DNA of 64,000 bases. Source: Flavobacterium sp. Root901. Its GTDB lineage: Bacteria > Bacteroidota > Bacteroidia > Flavobacteriales > Flavobacteriaceae. Position 1 is the first letter of the stretch; each line of letters opens with the position of its first letter. A program made the translations under genes and the position numbers. The DNA lies in assembly GCF_001429765.1 (NCBI RefSeq), contig NZ_LMJB01000009.1, positions 382,302 through 446,301 of the forward strand, read 5' to 3'. The notes beneath the pieces are model-generated. The model searched no databases, was not told the origin of the DNA, and saw nothing but the letters and a program-made list of their open reading frames with translations. This document shows, piece by piece, positions 28,120-35,773 of the stretch.

Positions 28120-28623
28120 ATGGAATTCAAAGAAGCAAAAAATAAGTTTGTACAAACCTGGGGAGCTTTAGGTTCTCAATGGGGAATTAATAAAACCATG
28201 GCACAGATCCACGCTTTATTAATGATCTCAAACGAAGCTGTTTCAATGGAAGACATTATGGAGGAATTACAAATTTCAAGAGGAAATGCCAGCATGAATT
28301 TGCGTGCATTGATGGACTGGGGAATTGTATATAAAGAGTACAAAGCCGGAGAAAGAAGAGAATTTTTTACTGCTGAAAAAGATCTGGATGAATTGGCTGT
28401 GAAAATTGCCAGAGAAAGAAGTAAAAGAGAAATTAAACCTGCGCTTAAAATCTTAAAAGAGGTTTCGACAATTGAAGCGAAAGATTCTGCAGAACAAAAA
28501 CATTTTGTAGATCAGACTTCTAAATTGTATGATTTTGTTTTAAAAGCTGACAACATGTTAGATAAAATGACGGAATTTAATGAAAACTGGTTAGGTCGTC
28601 TGGTTCTCAAAATCATGAAATAA
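28120..28623 (+). CDS. GbsR/MarR-type transcriptional regulator
   Basis: 167 aa. The start (EAKNKFVQTWGALGSQWGINKTMAQIHALLMI) is typical of the GbsR group. The winged helix-turn-helix is at about 40-85 (SMEDIMEELQISRGNASMNLRALMDWGIV, then wing EYKAGERREFF). The C-terminal half is a helical dimerisation region. Candidate operator palindromes lie over its own promoter and immediately upstream of the following membrane-protein gene, so it probably regulates itself and the cassette. Effector unknown; GbsR proper senses choline, but no glycine betaine genes are here. Confidence 0.88.
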   Translation: MEFKEAKNKFVQTWGALGSQWGINKTMAQIHALLMISNEAVSMEDIMEELQISRGNASMNLRALMDWGIVYKEYKAGERREFFTAEKDLDELAVKIARERSKREIKPALKILKEVSTIEAKDSAEQKHFVDQTSKLYDFVLKADNMLDKMTEFNENWLGRLVLKIMK

Positions 28624-28636
28624 AAAAATTTAATTA

Positions 28637-28662
28637 AAACTTTCATTTTTTTCTGAAAGTTT
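28637..28662 (+). promoter_or_regulatory. Candidate operator 2, palindrome AAACTTTCA-N8-TGAAAGTTT
   Basis: Identical arms and spacing to the site before the regulator, lying 16 bases upstream of the next ATG. As RNA it could also form a hairpin between the two genes. Confidence 0.65.
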
Positions 28663-28678
28663 AAAACAATTAATAATT

Positions 28679-28960
28679 ATGAAAACAACTTTCAAGATAA
28701 TAGAAATAATCAATGTCTGTGCATTAATATTTTTACTGGGAGGTGCTTACGGAATAGCATTTACGGGAGCTTTACAGGTTTTAGCTGCTGTTTTATTTCT
28801 AATATTATTTCCAAAAAACAAGTTCATCTATATTTATTTTTCTTTGGTAATTACTTTCTTCTTGATCTGGAATGGGAAATTCACTTGGTTATTCCTTCTA
28901 CCCATTTCATTAATATTCTTCCTCACGTTTATAATCTATAATCAAAAAAAGAAGCTATGA
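28679..28960 (+). CDS. Small integral membrane protein (cassette gene 1)
   Basis: 93 aa, three or four hydrophobic segments (about 10-28, 30-44, 49-64, 68-88) with a lysine-rich C-terminal end. No motif recognised. It lies directly behind the second palindrome and overlaps the next gene by 4 bases (ATGA), so translation is coupled. Dependence on the upstream regulator is inferred from the shared site. Confidence 0.72.
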   Translation: MKTTFKIIEIINVCALIFLLGGAYGIAFTGALQVLAAVLFLILFPKNKFIYIYFSLVITFFLIWNGKFTWLFLLPISLIFFLTFIIYNQKKKL

Positions 28961-29316
28961 ACCTCAACATCATTGGGTATTTTATTTACCTCAGCGTTAC
29001 TATTCTAATTATTTTAAAAGTTGGAAAAATATGCTATCAAAACGGAAATATTTATGTTGCCAACCTAATTCCTGATCATGCTGACCTTTGTCAAAAAATC
29101 AATCAGATCTTACTTTTGGCTTACTATCTTCTAAATATTGGATATTGCGCAATGACTTTAATTTCCTGGCAGAAAATTATTTCGTCAACTCAACTCATTG
29201 AAACTATTTGTATAAAAGCAGCTGTCATCATTTTTATTATTTCACTTTTACATTATCTCAACATTTTAATTATAACTAAGTACATTCAAAAATTAATTCA
29301 CAACAACAAAAACTAA
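28957..29316 (+). CDS. Small integral membrane protein (cassette gene 2), paralogue of gene 3
   Basis: 119 aa with three hydrophobic segments (about 4-22, 48-68, 84-107). It shares a block with the next gene: QNGNIYV early and YLLNIGYCAM in the second segment, against KNGKIFM and YLLNIGFALM. Starts inside the stop of gene 1 (ATGA). Function unknown. Confidence 0.75.
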   Translation: MNLNIIGYFIYLSVTILIILKVGKICYQNGNIYVANLIPDHADLCQKINQILLLAYYLLNIGYCAMTLISWQKIISSTQLIETICIKAAVIIFIISLLHYLNILIITKYIQKLIHNNKN

Positions 29317-29321
29317 ATATT

Positions 29322-29711
29322 ATGGAAACTACAAAAATCTTAATTGGATACAGTATCTATTTACCAATTGCTTTATTTTTAACTTATTACGTTTCTAAAA
29401 CACTTTTTAAAAATGGCAAAATATTCATGTTAGACATTTTTAAAGGAAGAGAAGATATTGCTCAGGCAACCAACAAACTTTTTGAAACAGGATTCTATCT
29501 TTTAAATATTGGTTTTGCCTTAATGATTTTGGAATTACAACTCAACAACGACAGTTATCAGGAATTGATCGAAAGATTGAGCTACAAAATTGGCGGATTT
29601 GCAATTTATTTGGGAATAATGTTATTCTTTAATTTGTATTTTTTCTTTAGAGGAAAAAGAAAAGCTAAAGAAAGCAGAATTGTGGAAGAACGTTTAGTCT
29701 TTAAAGCTTAA
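29322..29711 (+). CDS. Small integral membrane protein (cassette gene 3), paralogue of gene 2
   Basis: 129 aa, three hydrophobic segments (about 7-25, 54-70, 88-110) and a basic cytoplasmic tail (RGKRKAKESR). Shares the FKNGKIFM and FYLLNIGFALM blocks with gene 2 at equivalent positions, indicating tandem duplication. 5 bases separate the two genes. Possible roles such as channel, stress or transport subunit cannot be told apart from sequence. Confidence 0.75.
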   Translation: METTKILIGYSIYLPIALFLTYYVSKTLFKNGKIFMLDIFKGREDIAQATNKLFETGFYLLNIGFALMILELQLNNDSYQELIERLSYKIGGFAIYLGIMLFFNLYFFFRGKRKAKESRIVEERLVFKA

Positions 29712-29724
29712 AAATCAAAAAAAT

Positions 29725-29818
29725 GTTTGCCACGAATTCCACAAATTCCCACAAATTAATTTTTAATAATCTATTCTAAGTAAAAAAATTAGCGGAATTT
29801 GTGCAATTCGTGGCAAAC
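29725..29818. repeat. Inverted repeat before the epimerase gene (GCCACGAATT family)
   Basis: GTTTGCCACGAATT at 29725-29738 is mirrored by AATTCGTGGCAAAC at 29805-29818. Same family as the repeats flanking purK. Confidence 0.8.
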
Positions 29819-29831
29819 AAAAACAACAAAA

Positions 29832-30737
29832 ATGAGCAAACTTATTATAGCAGCGGGAACCGGATTTTCAGGACAGGTTTTAGTCAGTCATTTCAAAAAT
29901 AAATTTGAAGAAATTGTAATTCTGACCCGGGGAAAATCGCAGACAATTGACGGAACTAAACATGTAAACTGGAACGCCAAAACATTTTCCGGCTGGGAAA
30001 ACGAATTAGAAAATGCCACCGTTCTAATAAACCTTGCCGGAAAATCTGTGGATTGCCGATATACCCAAAATAACAAACGAGAAATCTTATTGTCCAGAAT
30101 TGAAAGCACAAAAATTTTAAATAAAGCGGTTTTAAATTGCAAAAATCCGCCGAAGCATTGGCTGAATTCTTCAACGGCAACTATCTACAGATTTTCATTA
30201 GACAAAGAAATGGATGAAGCTGATGGTGAAATTGGAAATGATTTTTCTATGAATGTTGCCCAATCGTGGGAAAAAGCCTTTTTTAAAACCGAAACGCCAA
30301 ATACTTTAAAAACCGCTTTGCGAACTTCTATTGTATTAGGAAAAAATGGCGGAGCTTTTATTCCGTTAAAAACTTTGGCAAAAATTGGTTTTGGTGGAAA
30401 ACAAGGAATAGGAAATCAGTTTGTAAGCTGGATTCACCAAGAAGATTTCGCTCGTGCAGTTGATTTTATTCTTGAAAAGGAATTGACTGGAAAAATAAAT
30501 ATTGTTTCTCCAAAACCGATTCAGAATGTTGATTTTATGAAGAAACTTCGAAAAGCGGTTGGTTTTCCGTTTGGAATTCCATTAAACAAAACACTTCTAG
30601 AAATTGGATCTTTTTTGATTCGAACTGAAACGGAATTGGTTTTGAAAAGCAGAAATGTTGTTCCGAAACGGCTTTTGGATAATGGGTTTGAGTTTAAGTT
30701 TGGGGATGTTGATGGGGCATTTGAGGATTTAGTGTAA
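29832..30737 (+). CDS. TIGR01777-family NAD(P)-binding epimerase-like protein
   Basis: 301 aa from ATG 29832 (MSKLIIAAGTGFSGQ); the 11 codons before it come from the repeat. Extended SDR fold: Gly motif AAGTGFSGQVL is close to TGxxGxxG, the central VLINLAGKSVDCRY block is diagnostic of the YfcH/TIGR01777 family, and FVSWIHQEDFARAV is conserved. The C-terminal DUF1731 part contains LLEIGSFLIRTETELVLKS. Substrate unknown. Confidence 0.85.
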   Translation: MSKLIIAAGTGFSGQVLVSHFKNKFEEIVILTRGKSQTIDGTKHVNWNAKTFSGWENELENATVLINLAGKSVDCRYTQNNKREILLSRIESTKILNKAVLNCKNPPKHWLNSSTATIYRFSLDKEMDEADGEIGNDFSMNVAQSWEKAFFKTETPNTLKTALRTSIVLGKNGGAFIPLKTLAKIGFGGKQGIGNQFVSWIHQEDFARAVDFILEKELTGKINIVSPKPIQNVDFMKKLRKAVGFPFGIPLNKTLLEIGSFLIRTETELVLKSRNVVPKRLLDNGFEFKFGDVDGAFEDLV

Positions 30738-30760
30738 AATCTTCAGTCCTGTTTCTGTCC

Positions 30761-30853
30761 TTCTGAGCGAAGTCGAAGAATACGAAAGAAACTCTACAAA
30801 GATTAGCAATTAGTTTATGGAGCTACTTGTGTGTTCTTCGACTTCGCTCAGAA
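30761..30853. repeat. Perfect 20-nt inverted repeat after the epimerase gene
   Basis: TTCTGAGCGAAGTCGAAGAA (30761-30780) and its exact complement at 30834-30853 surround a 53-nt spacer. It may serve as terminator for the epimerase gene, but no T run follows directly. Confidence 0.85.
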
Positions 30854-30898
30854 AGACAAAAATGCAGAAATTTAATAAAATTTGAAACCGATTAAATA

Positions 30899-31354
30899 AT
30901 GACCACCATTCAACTTACAACTAAAATAAAAGCTCCATTAAAAACTGTTTTTGATGCTTCAAGAAATATTGATGTTCACCAACAATCTGCCAGTAAATCA
31001 AAAGAAAAAGCAATTGACGGAATAACTTCCGGATTAATTAATTTAAATGAAACGGTAACCTGGCGCGGGAAACATTTTGGTTTTTATCTCAAACACAAAA
31101 GCAGAATTACAGCCATGACTTTTTACGATTATTTTGTAGATGAAATGCAAAAAGGAAATTTTAAATCTTTTAAACATGAACATTTTTTTGAGGAAGAAAA
31201 TGGTTTTACAATTATGAGAGATAAATTACAGTATGAAACACCTTTCGGAATTTTTGGGAAATTATTTGATGTTTTGTTTTTGAAAAGGCATTTGATTCAT
31301 TTTCTTTTGGAAAGAAATAAGATTTTAAAAGAGGTTTCGGAAAACGCTAACTAA
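30899..31354 (+). CDS. SRPBCC-family (START-like) protein
   Basis: 151 aa with no signal peptide. Helix-grip fold pattern: IQLTTKIKAPLKTVFDASRNIDVHQQS at the N terminus, then strands NLNETVTWRGKHFGF, FYDYFVDEMQKGNFKSFKHEHFF, and the long C-terminal helix KRHLIHFLLERNKILKEV. This group binds hydrophobic ligands; the ligand is unknown. Follows the epimerase gene by about 160 bases; both families are often neighbours in Flavobacteria. Confidence 0.85.
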   Translation: MTTIQLTTKIKAPLKTVFDASRNIDVHQQSASKSKEKAIDGITSGLINLNETVTWRGKHFGFYLKHKSRITAMTFYDYFVDEMQKGNFKSFKHEHFFEEENGFTIMRDKLQYETPFGIFGKLFDVLFLKRHLIHFLLERNKILKEVSENAN

Positions 31355-31374
31355 GTTTTTCTCTCAATTTTTGC

Positions 31375-31469
31375 CATTTCGACGAAGGAGAAATCTCCGC
31401 GACAATATTCCTCAAAAATTGGAAATACTTTGCAGAGTTTCTTGCGGAGATTTCTCCTTCGTCGAAATG
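31375..31469. repeat. Perfect 26-nt inverted repeat after the SRPBCC gene
   Basis: Arms 31375-31400 and 31444-31469 are exact complements (CATTTCGACGAAGGAGAAAT...), spacer 43 nt. It belongs to a different sequence family from the 30.76-kb repeat although both contain TTCGAC/GTCGAA. Confidence 0.88.
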
Positions 31470-31513
31470 ACAAGATTGCGTATTTTGGAATAAATCTTCT
31501 CGCTTTTCGGTTT

Positions 31514-31626
31514 GCGTGAGGGATAGGAGCCAGCTACCGAAGTAGCGCGGATAGCCCGACCGCGTTGCGATAAGCGGGCGAATAAGCGCAAAGTATTTTT
31601 GCCCGCTTATCGCAACGCGGTCACGC
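31514..31626 (+). repeat. Structured interspersed element, copy 1 (possible RNA)
   Basis: Outer stem GCGTGA (31514-31519) with TCACGC (31621-31626); small hairpin GCTAC-CGAA-GTAGC; long 22-bp stem 31558-31579 with 31601-31622. The 5' 52 bases match copy 2 at 53128 with two differences, while the long stem is different sequence but still fully paired. Lies in a convergent gap and overlaps the 3' end of the UbiA-like gene. Confidence 0.8.
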
Positions 31627-32446
31627 CCAACATATTATTCTCAAAAATAAATAACATCAGCCACCAAAAAACAGGTACTGCTTCTACAAAAAATGAAGTA
31701 TAATATTTTGAGCGGTTGGGATTGGCAAAATATATAAATCCCATTAGTACCATAACCATGATCAGATTTATAACAAGATCATGAAAACTAAAGGATAATA
31801 TCCCCACAATCCAAAACGGAATTAAAAGTAAAAATCCCAAAAGCTTTGTATTTTTAACGCCTATAGTTTGCGGAACGGTTTTTAAATGCGGATCATCATT
31901 GGCCAGATCAATTATTTCAAAAACCAAAATCAGGACAAAAACTAAAACAAAACGCTGAATGCTTCTTATAAAAAAGTCTGCTGTAAAAGGAACTTCGGCA
32001 TTAATTAAAGGCAATATCAGAGTCGCTCCTACCCAGCAAAGTGTTACGATATAAATTTTTACTCCCGCCCAGTTTCGGGCATTTTTTCTGTTTGGAAAAA
32101 AAGGAAGCGTATAAAGTGCTGTTATTAAAAATATTCCAACCGAAACAATTTGGGTAATCCGCTTTAGATGGAAAAAATAATAGCCGACTAAAATCACCGA
32201 AATAAAACTCAAAACAGCGATAATTTTGAGCTGATTGCCAATTGGATTTTTCTTAACGCGAACCAACGCATCATATTTTACAAAATTATATCCTACAATT
32301 GTTCCAAAAAAAACAAACAAAGCCATTGTCTCATCATATTGAATATGAAAAAAATAAAATGTGATGTGTACCAAGGCATAACTCGATAAAGCCACGTGAA
32401 TACTGCTGTTTATATAAAAATCGAATATTTGTTTTAAAAGTTTCAT
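31607..32446 (-). CDS. UbiA-like prenyltransferase-family membrane protein
   Basis: 279 aa, eight or nine hydrophobic segments. The second Asp-rich region DLANDDPHLKTVPQTIGVKNTK resembles the UbiA motif (D..x..D with GVK). The first Asp-rich motif is degraded to NFVKYDALVR, so normal catalysis is uncertain. The last six residues and the stop codon are encoded within the structured repeat element at 31514-31626. No ubiquinone or menaquinone gene is near. A UbiA-type fold is likely; the substrate is unknown. Confidence 0.7.
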   Translation of the reverse strand: MKLLKQIFDFYINSSIHVALSSYALVHITFYFFHIQYDETMALFVFFGTIVGYNFVKYDALVRVKKNPIGNQLKIIAVLSFISVILVGYYFFHLKRITQIVSVGIFLITALYTLPFFPNRKNARNWAGVKIYIVTLCWVGATLILPLINAEVPFTADFFIRSIQRFVLVFVLILVFEIIDLANDDPHLKTVPQTIGVKNTKLLGFLLLIPFWIVGILSFSFHDLVINLIMVMVLMGFIYFANPNRSKYYTSFFVEAVPVFWWLMLFIFENNMLGVTALR

Positions 32447-32542
32447 TCCTCAAATCTAATCAATTAGTAACAAATCAACTCTTTAGTTATAAAATTGATA
32501 AAAATTGAAGTTAAAAATACCCATTAAATTATTAATAATACT

Positions 32543-32550
32543 TAATTTTG
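32543..32550 (+). promoter_or_regulatory. -7 promoter element TAATTTTG of gcvP
   Basis: Matches TAnnTTTG and would give a leader of about 87 nt. The leader contains an 8-bp hairpin AATGTGAT/ATCACATT (32581-32588, 32611-32618). Confidence 0.55.
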
Positions 32551-32643
32551 CGCCACAAAAAAACAACACATTTACTTTTAAATGTGATTCGCTCCACAAA
32601 TAAAGGGCAGATCACATTCATTTAAAAAATTAGATAGCTACAA

Positions 32644-35493
32644 ATGAGAACAGATGCTTTTGCTTTAAGACACATTGGCCCAAGAGAAACCGATCTTCCA
32701 CACATGTTGAAGACTATTGGAGTTGACTCGATTGAACAACTGGTTTATGAAACACTTCCAGATGATATTCGTCTAAAAGCACCTCTAAACTTAGATCCTG
32801 CGATGACAGAATACGAATTCGCAAATCACATTCAGGAGTTAGGAAAGAAAAACAAAGTATTCAAATCGTATATTGGTTTGGGTTATCATCCAACTATCGT
32901 TCCGGCTCCAATTCAAAGAAACATTTTTGAAAATCCGGGATGGTATACTGCTTACACACCTTATCAGGCAGAAATTGCACAAGGCCGTCTGGAAGCCATT
33001 TTAAATTTTCAGACAACTGTTATCGAATTAACTGGAATGGAAATCGCAAACGCTTCTTTATTAGATGAAGGAACTGCTGCTGCCGAGGCTATGGCGTTAT
33101 TATTTGACGTTCGTACCCGCGATCAAAAGAAAAACAATACACACAAATTCTTCGTTTCTGAAGAAATTTTACCACAAACTTTATCGGTATTGCAAACACG
33201 TTCTACTCCCATCGGAATTGAATTGGTTATTGGAAACCACGAAAACTTTGATTTTTCAAATGAGTTTTTCGGAGCGATTTTACAATATCCTGGAAAATAC
33301 GGTCAGGTAAACGATTACAGCGCTTTTGTTGCTAAAGCAAAAGAAAACGAAATCAAAGTGGCCTTTGCTGCCGATATTTTATCATTAGCAACTTTAACTT
33401 CTCCGGGAGAAATGGGAGCTGCGGTAGTAGTGGGAACAACACAGCGTTTTGGTGTACCAATGGGTTACGGCGGTCCTCACGCTGCATTTTTTGCTACTAA
33501 AGACGAATACAAACGTTCTATGCCGGGTCGTATCATTGGAGTTTCTATTGATGTAAATGGAAACCGCGCTTTACGTATGGCGTTAGGAACTCGCGAACAG
33601 CACATCAAACGTGAAAAAGCGACTTCTAATATTTGTACTGCTCAGGTTTTACTAGCAGTTATGGCCGGAATGTACGCGGTTTACCACGGACCAAAAGGTT
33701 TAAAATATATTGCAAACAAAGTTCATGCATCTGCAGTTACTACTGCTGAAGCTTTAAATAAATTAGGCGTTTACCAAACCAACACAGCTTACTTTGATAC
33801 TATTTTAGTAAAAGCAGATGCTCAAAAAGTAAAAGCTGCAGCGGAGAAAAACGAAGTAAACTTCTTCTATCCTGATGCCGACAGCGTTTCGATTTCATTC
33901 AATGAAACGACTTCAATTGCCGACATCAACCAAATTATTGCCATTTTTGCTGAAGCTTTAGGAAAAGAAACTTTTACGGTTTCTGAATTAGCTACTGCAA
34001 GTCAATTACCGGCTTCATTAGAAAGAACGTCTTCTTTCTTAACACATGATGTTTTCAACAACCATCATTCAGAAAGTCAGTTAATGCGTTACATCAAAAA
34101 ATTAGAACGTAAAGATTTATCGTTGAATCACTCGATGATTTCATTAGGTTCTTGTACGATGAAATTAAATGCGGCTTCTGAAATGCTTCCTTTATCAATG
34201 CCTAACTGGAACAGCATTCACCCGTTTGCACCAGTTGAGCAGGCAGAAGGTTATATTACAATGCTTAAAAAATTAGAGCAGCAATTAAATGTCATTACAG
34301 GTTTTGCCGGAACAACATTACAGCCAAACTCCGGAGCTCAGGGAGAATATGCTGGTTTAATGGCGATTCGTGCTTATCACCTTTCCAGAAATGAAGGTCA
34401 CCGTAATGTATGTTTGATTCCTTCCTCTGCTCACGGAACAAATCCTGCTTCTGCAGCAATGGCCGGAATGAAAATAATCGTTACTAAAACAACTCCGGAA
34501 GGAAACATTGACGTAGAAGATTTAAGAGAAAAAGCAATTGAACACAAAGATGATTTATCTTGTTTAATGGTAACGTACCCTTCTACTCACGGAGTTTTCG
34601 AATCTTCTATTATTGAAATCACAAAATTAATCCACGATAACGGCGGATTAGTCTATATGGACGGTGCAAACATGAACGCGCAGGTTGGATTAACAAATCC
34701 GGCCACAATTGGTGCCGACGTTTGTCACTTGAACTTACACAAAACTTTCGCTATTCCTCATGGCGGCGGCGGACCTGGAGTTGGACCAATTTGTGTTAAC
34801 GAAAAATTAGTTCCGTTCTTGCCAACCAACCCAATCTTAAATGTTGGTGGTGAGCAGGCAATTACAGCTATTTCATCTGCGCCTTACGGATCTGCTTTAG
34901 TTTGTTTAATCTCTTACGGTTACATCACAATGATGGGTGCTGAAGGATTAAAAAGCGCTACAGAACACGCGATTTTGAATGCGAACTATATGAAAGCACG
35001 TTTTGAAGGTCACTACCCAATTCTTTACACTGGAGAATGCGGAAGAGCGGCTCATGAAATGATTTTAGATTGTCGCGCATTTAAAGAAAACGGAATCGAA
35101 GTTGGTGATATTGCAAAACGTTTAATGGATTACGGTTTCCACGCTCCAACGGTTTCTTTCCCTGTTGCCGGAACTTTAATGATTGAACCAACTGAATCTG
35201 AAGATTTATCAGAATTAGATCGTTTTTGTGATGCGCTTATCTCGATCAGAAAAGAGATTGAAGCTGCAACTGCTGACGATAAAAACAACGTATTGAAAAA
35301 TGCACCTCACACTTTAGCAATGTTAACTACAGACGCTTGGGATTTCCCTTACACAAGAGAAAAAGCAGCTTACCCTCTAGATTACATTGCTGAAAATAAA
35401 TTCTGGCCATCTGTTCGTCGTGTAGATGATGCTTACGGTGACAGAAATTTAATTTGCAGCTGTGCTCCTATTGAAGCTTACATGGAAAACTAA
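32644..35493 (+). CDS. gcvP: Glycine dehydrogenase (decarboxylating), glycine cleavage P protein
   Basis: 949 aa, a full-length fused alpha2-type P protein: the N-terminal half (RHIGPRETDLPHML, PYQAEIAQGRLEA) lacks the PLP lysine and the C-terminal half carries it in HLNLHKTFAIPHGGGGPG. It decarboxylates glycine and loads the methylamine on the lipoyl H protein. gcvT and gcvH are not in the window, which is usual in Flavobacteria. A clear terminator follows. Confidence 0.97.
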   Translation: MRTDAFALRHIGPRETDLPHMLKTIGVDSIEQLVYETLPDDIRLKAPLNLDPAMTEYEFANHIQELGKKNKVFKSYIGLGYHPTIVPAPIQRNIFENPGWYTAYTPYQAEIAQGRLEAILNFQTTVIELTGMEIANASLLDEGTAAAEAMALLFDVRTRDQKKNNTHKFFVSEEILPQTLSVLQTRSTPIGIELVIGNHENFDFSNEFFGAILQYPGKYGQVNDYSAFVAKAKENEIKVAFAADILSLATLTSPGEMGAAVVVGTTQRFGVPMGYGGPHAAFFATKDEYKRSMPGRIIGVSIDVNGNRALRMALGTREQHIKREKATSNICTAQVLLAVMAGMYAVYHGPKGLKYIANKVHASAVTTAEALNKLGVYQTNTAYFDTILVKADAQKVKAAAEKNEVNFFYPDADSVSISFNETTSIADINQIIAIFAEALGKETFTVSELATASQLPASLERTSSFLTHDVFNNHHSESQLMRYIKKLERKDLSLNHSMISLGSCTMKLNAASEMLPLSMPNWNSIHPFAPVEQAEGYITMLKKLEQQLNVITGFAGTTLQPNSGAQGEYAGLMAIRAYHLSRNEGHRNVCLIPSSAHGTNPASAAMAGMKIIVTKTTPEGNIDVEDLREKAIEHKDDLSCLMVTYPSTHGVFESSIIEITKLIHDNGGLVYMDGANMNAQVGLTNPATIGADVCHLNLHKTFAIPHGGGGPGVGPICVNEKLVPFLPTNPILNVGGEQAITAISSAPYGSALVCLISYGYITMMGAEGLKSATEHAILNANYMKARFEGHYPILYTGECGRAAHEMILDCRAFKENGIEVGDIAKRLMDYGFHAPTVSFPVAGTLMIEPTESEDLSELDRFCDALISIRKEIEAATADDKNNVLKNAPHTLAMLTTDAWDFPYTREKAAYPLDYIAENKFWPSVRRVDDAYGDRNLICSCAPIEAYMEN

Positions 35494-35515
35494 AATTTAG
35501 TTTTTAAATTATATA

Positions 35516-35557
35516 AATACCCCGATCTGAAATATCAGAATCGGGGTATTTTTTTTA
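35516..35557 (+). terminator. Terminator of gcvP
   Basis: Outer 11-bp stem AATACCCCGAT/ATCGGGGTATT continued by CTGA/TCAG across one bulged A, then eight T. Confidence 0.9.
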
Positions 35558-35605
35558 TAAATCAAAATAAATCACAGTCTTTCTTAATAATGTTAGATCT
35601 ATATC

Positions 35606-35725
35606 TCAAACGTTTGAAATCTCAGTTAAACGCAAAATTCATTAAAAAATATCCATTATTTAAAGGTTAAAAATTTCAATTTCACAATTATATGCGTGCA
35701 TAGTATTTTTTATGATAGTTATCAT
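35606..35725. promoter_or_regulatory. Three short palindromes upstream of the KAS III-like gene
   Basis: TCAAACGTTTGA (35606-35617), TATGC-GT-GCATA (35691-35702) and ATGATA-GT-TATCAT (35712-35725) lie within 120 bases. The last two have the same 2-nt centre GT and lie 48-83 bases before the ATG, a position suited to protein binding. Binding proteins are not known. Confidence 0.35.
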
Positions 35726-35773
35726 GATTTTATTTATACTTTAGCAATAAATTTATCGGATAATTAAGGAATA

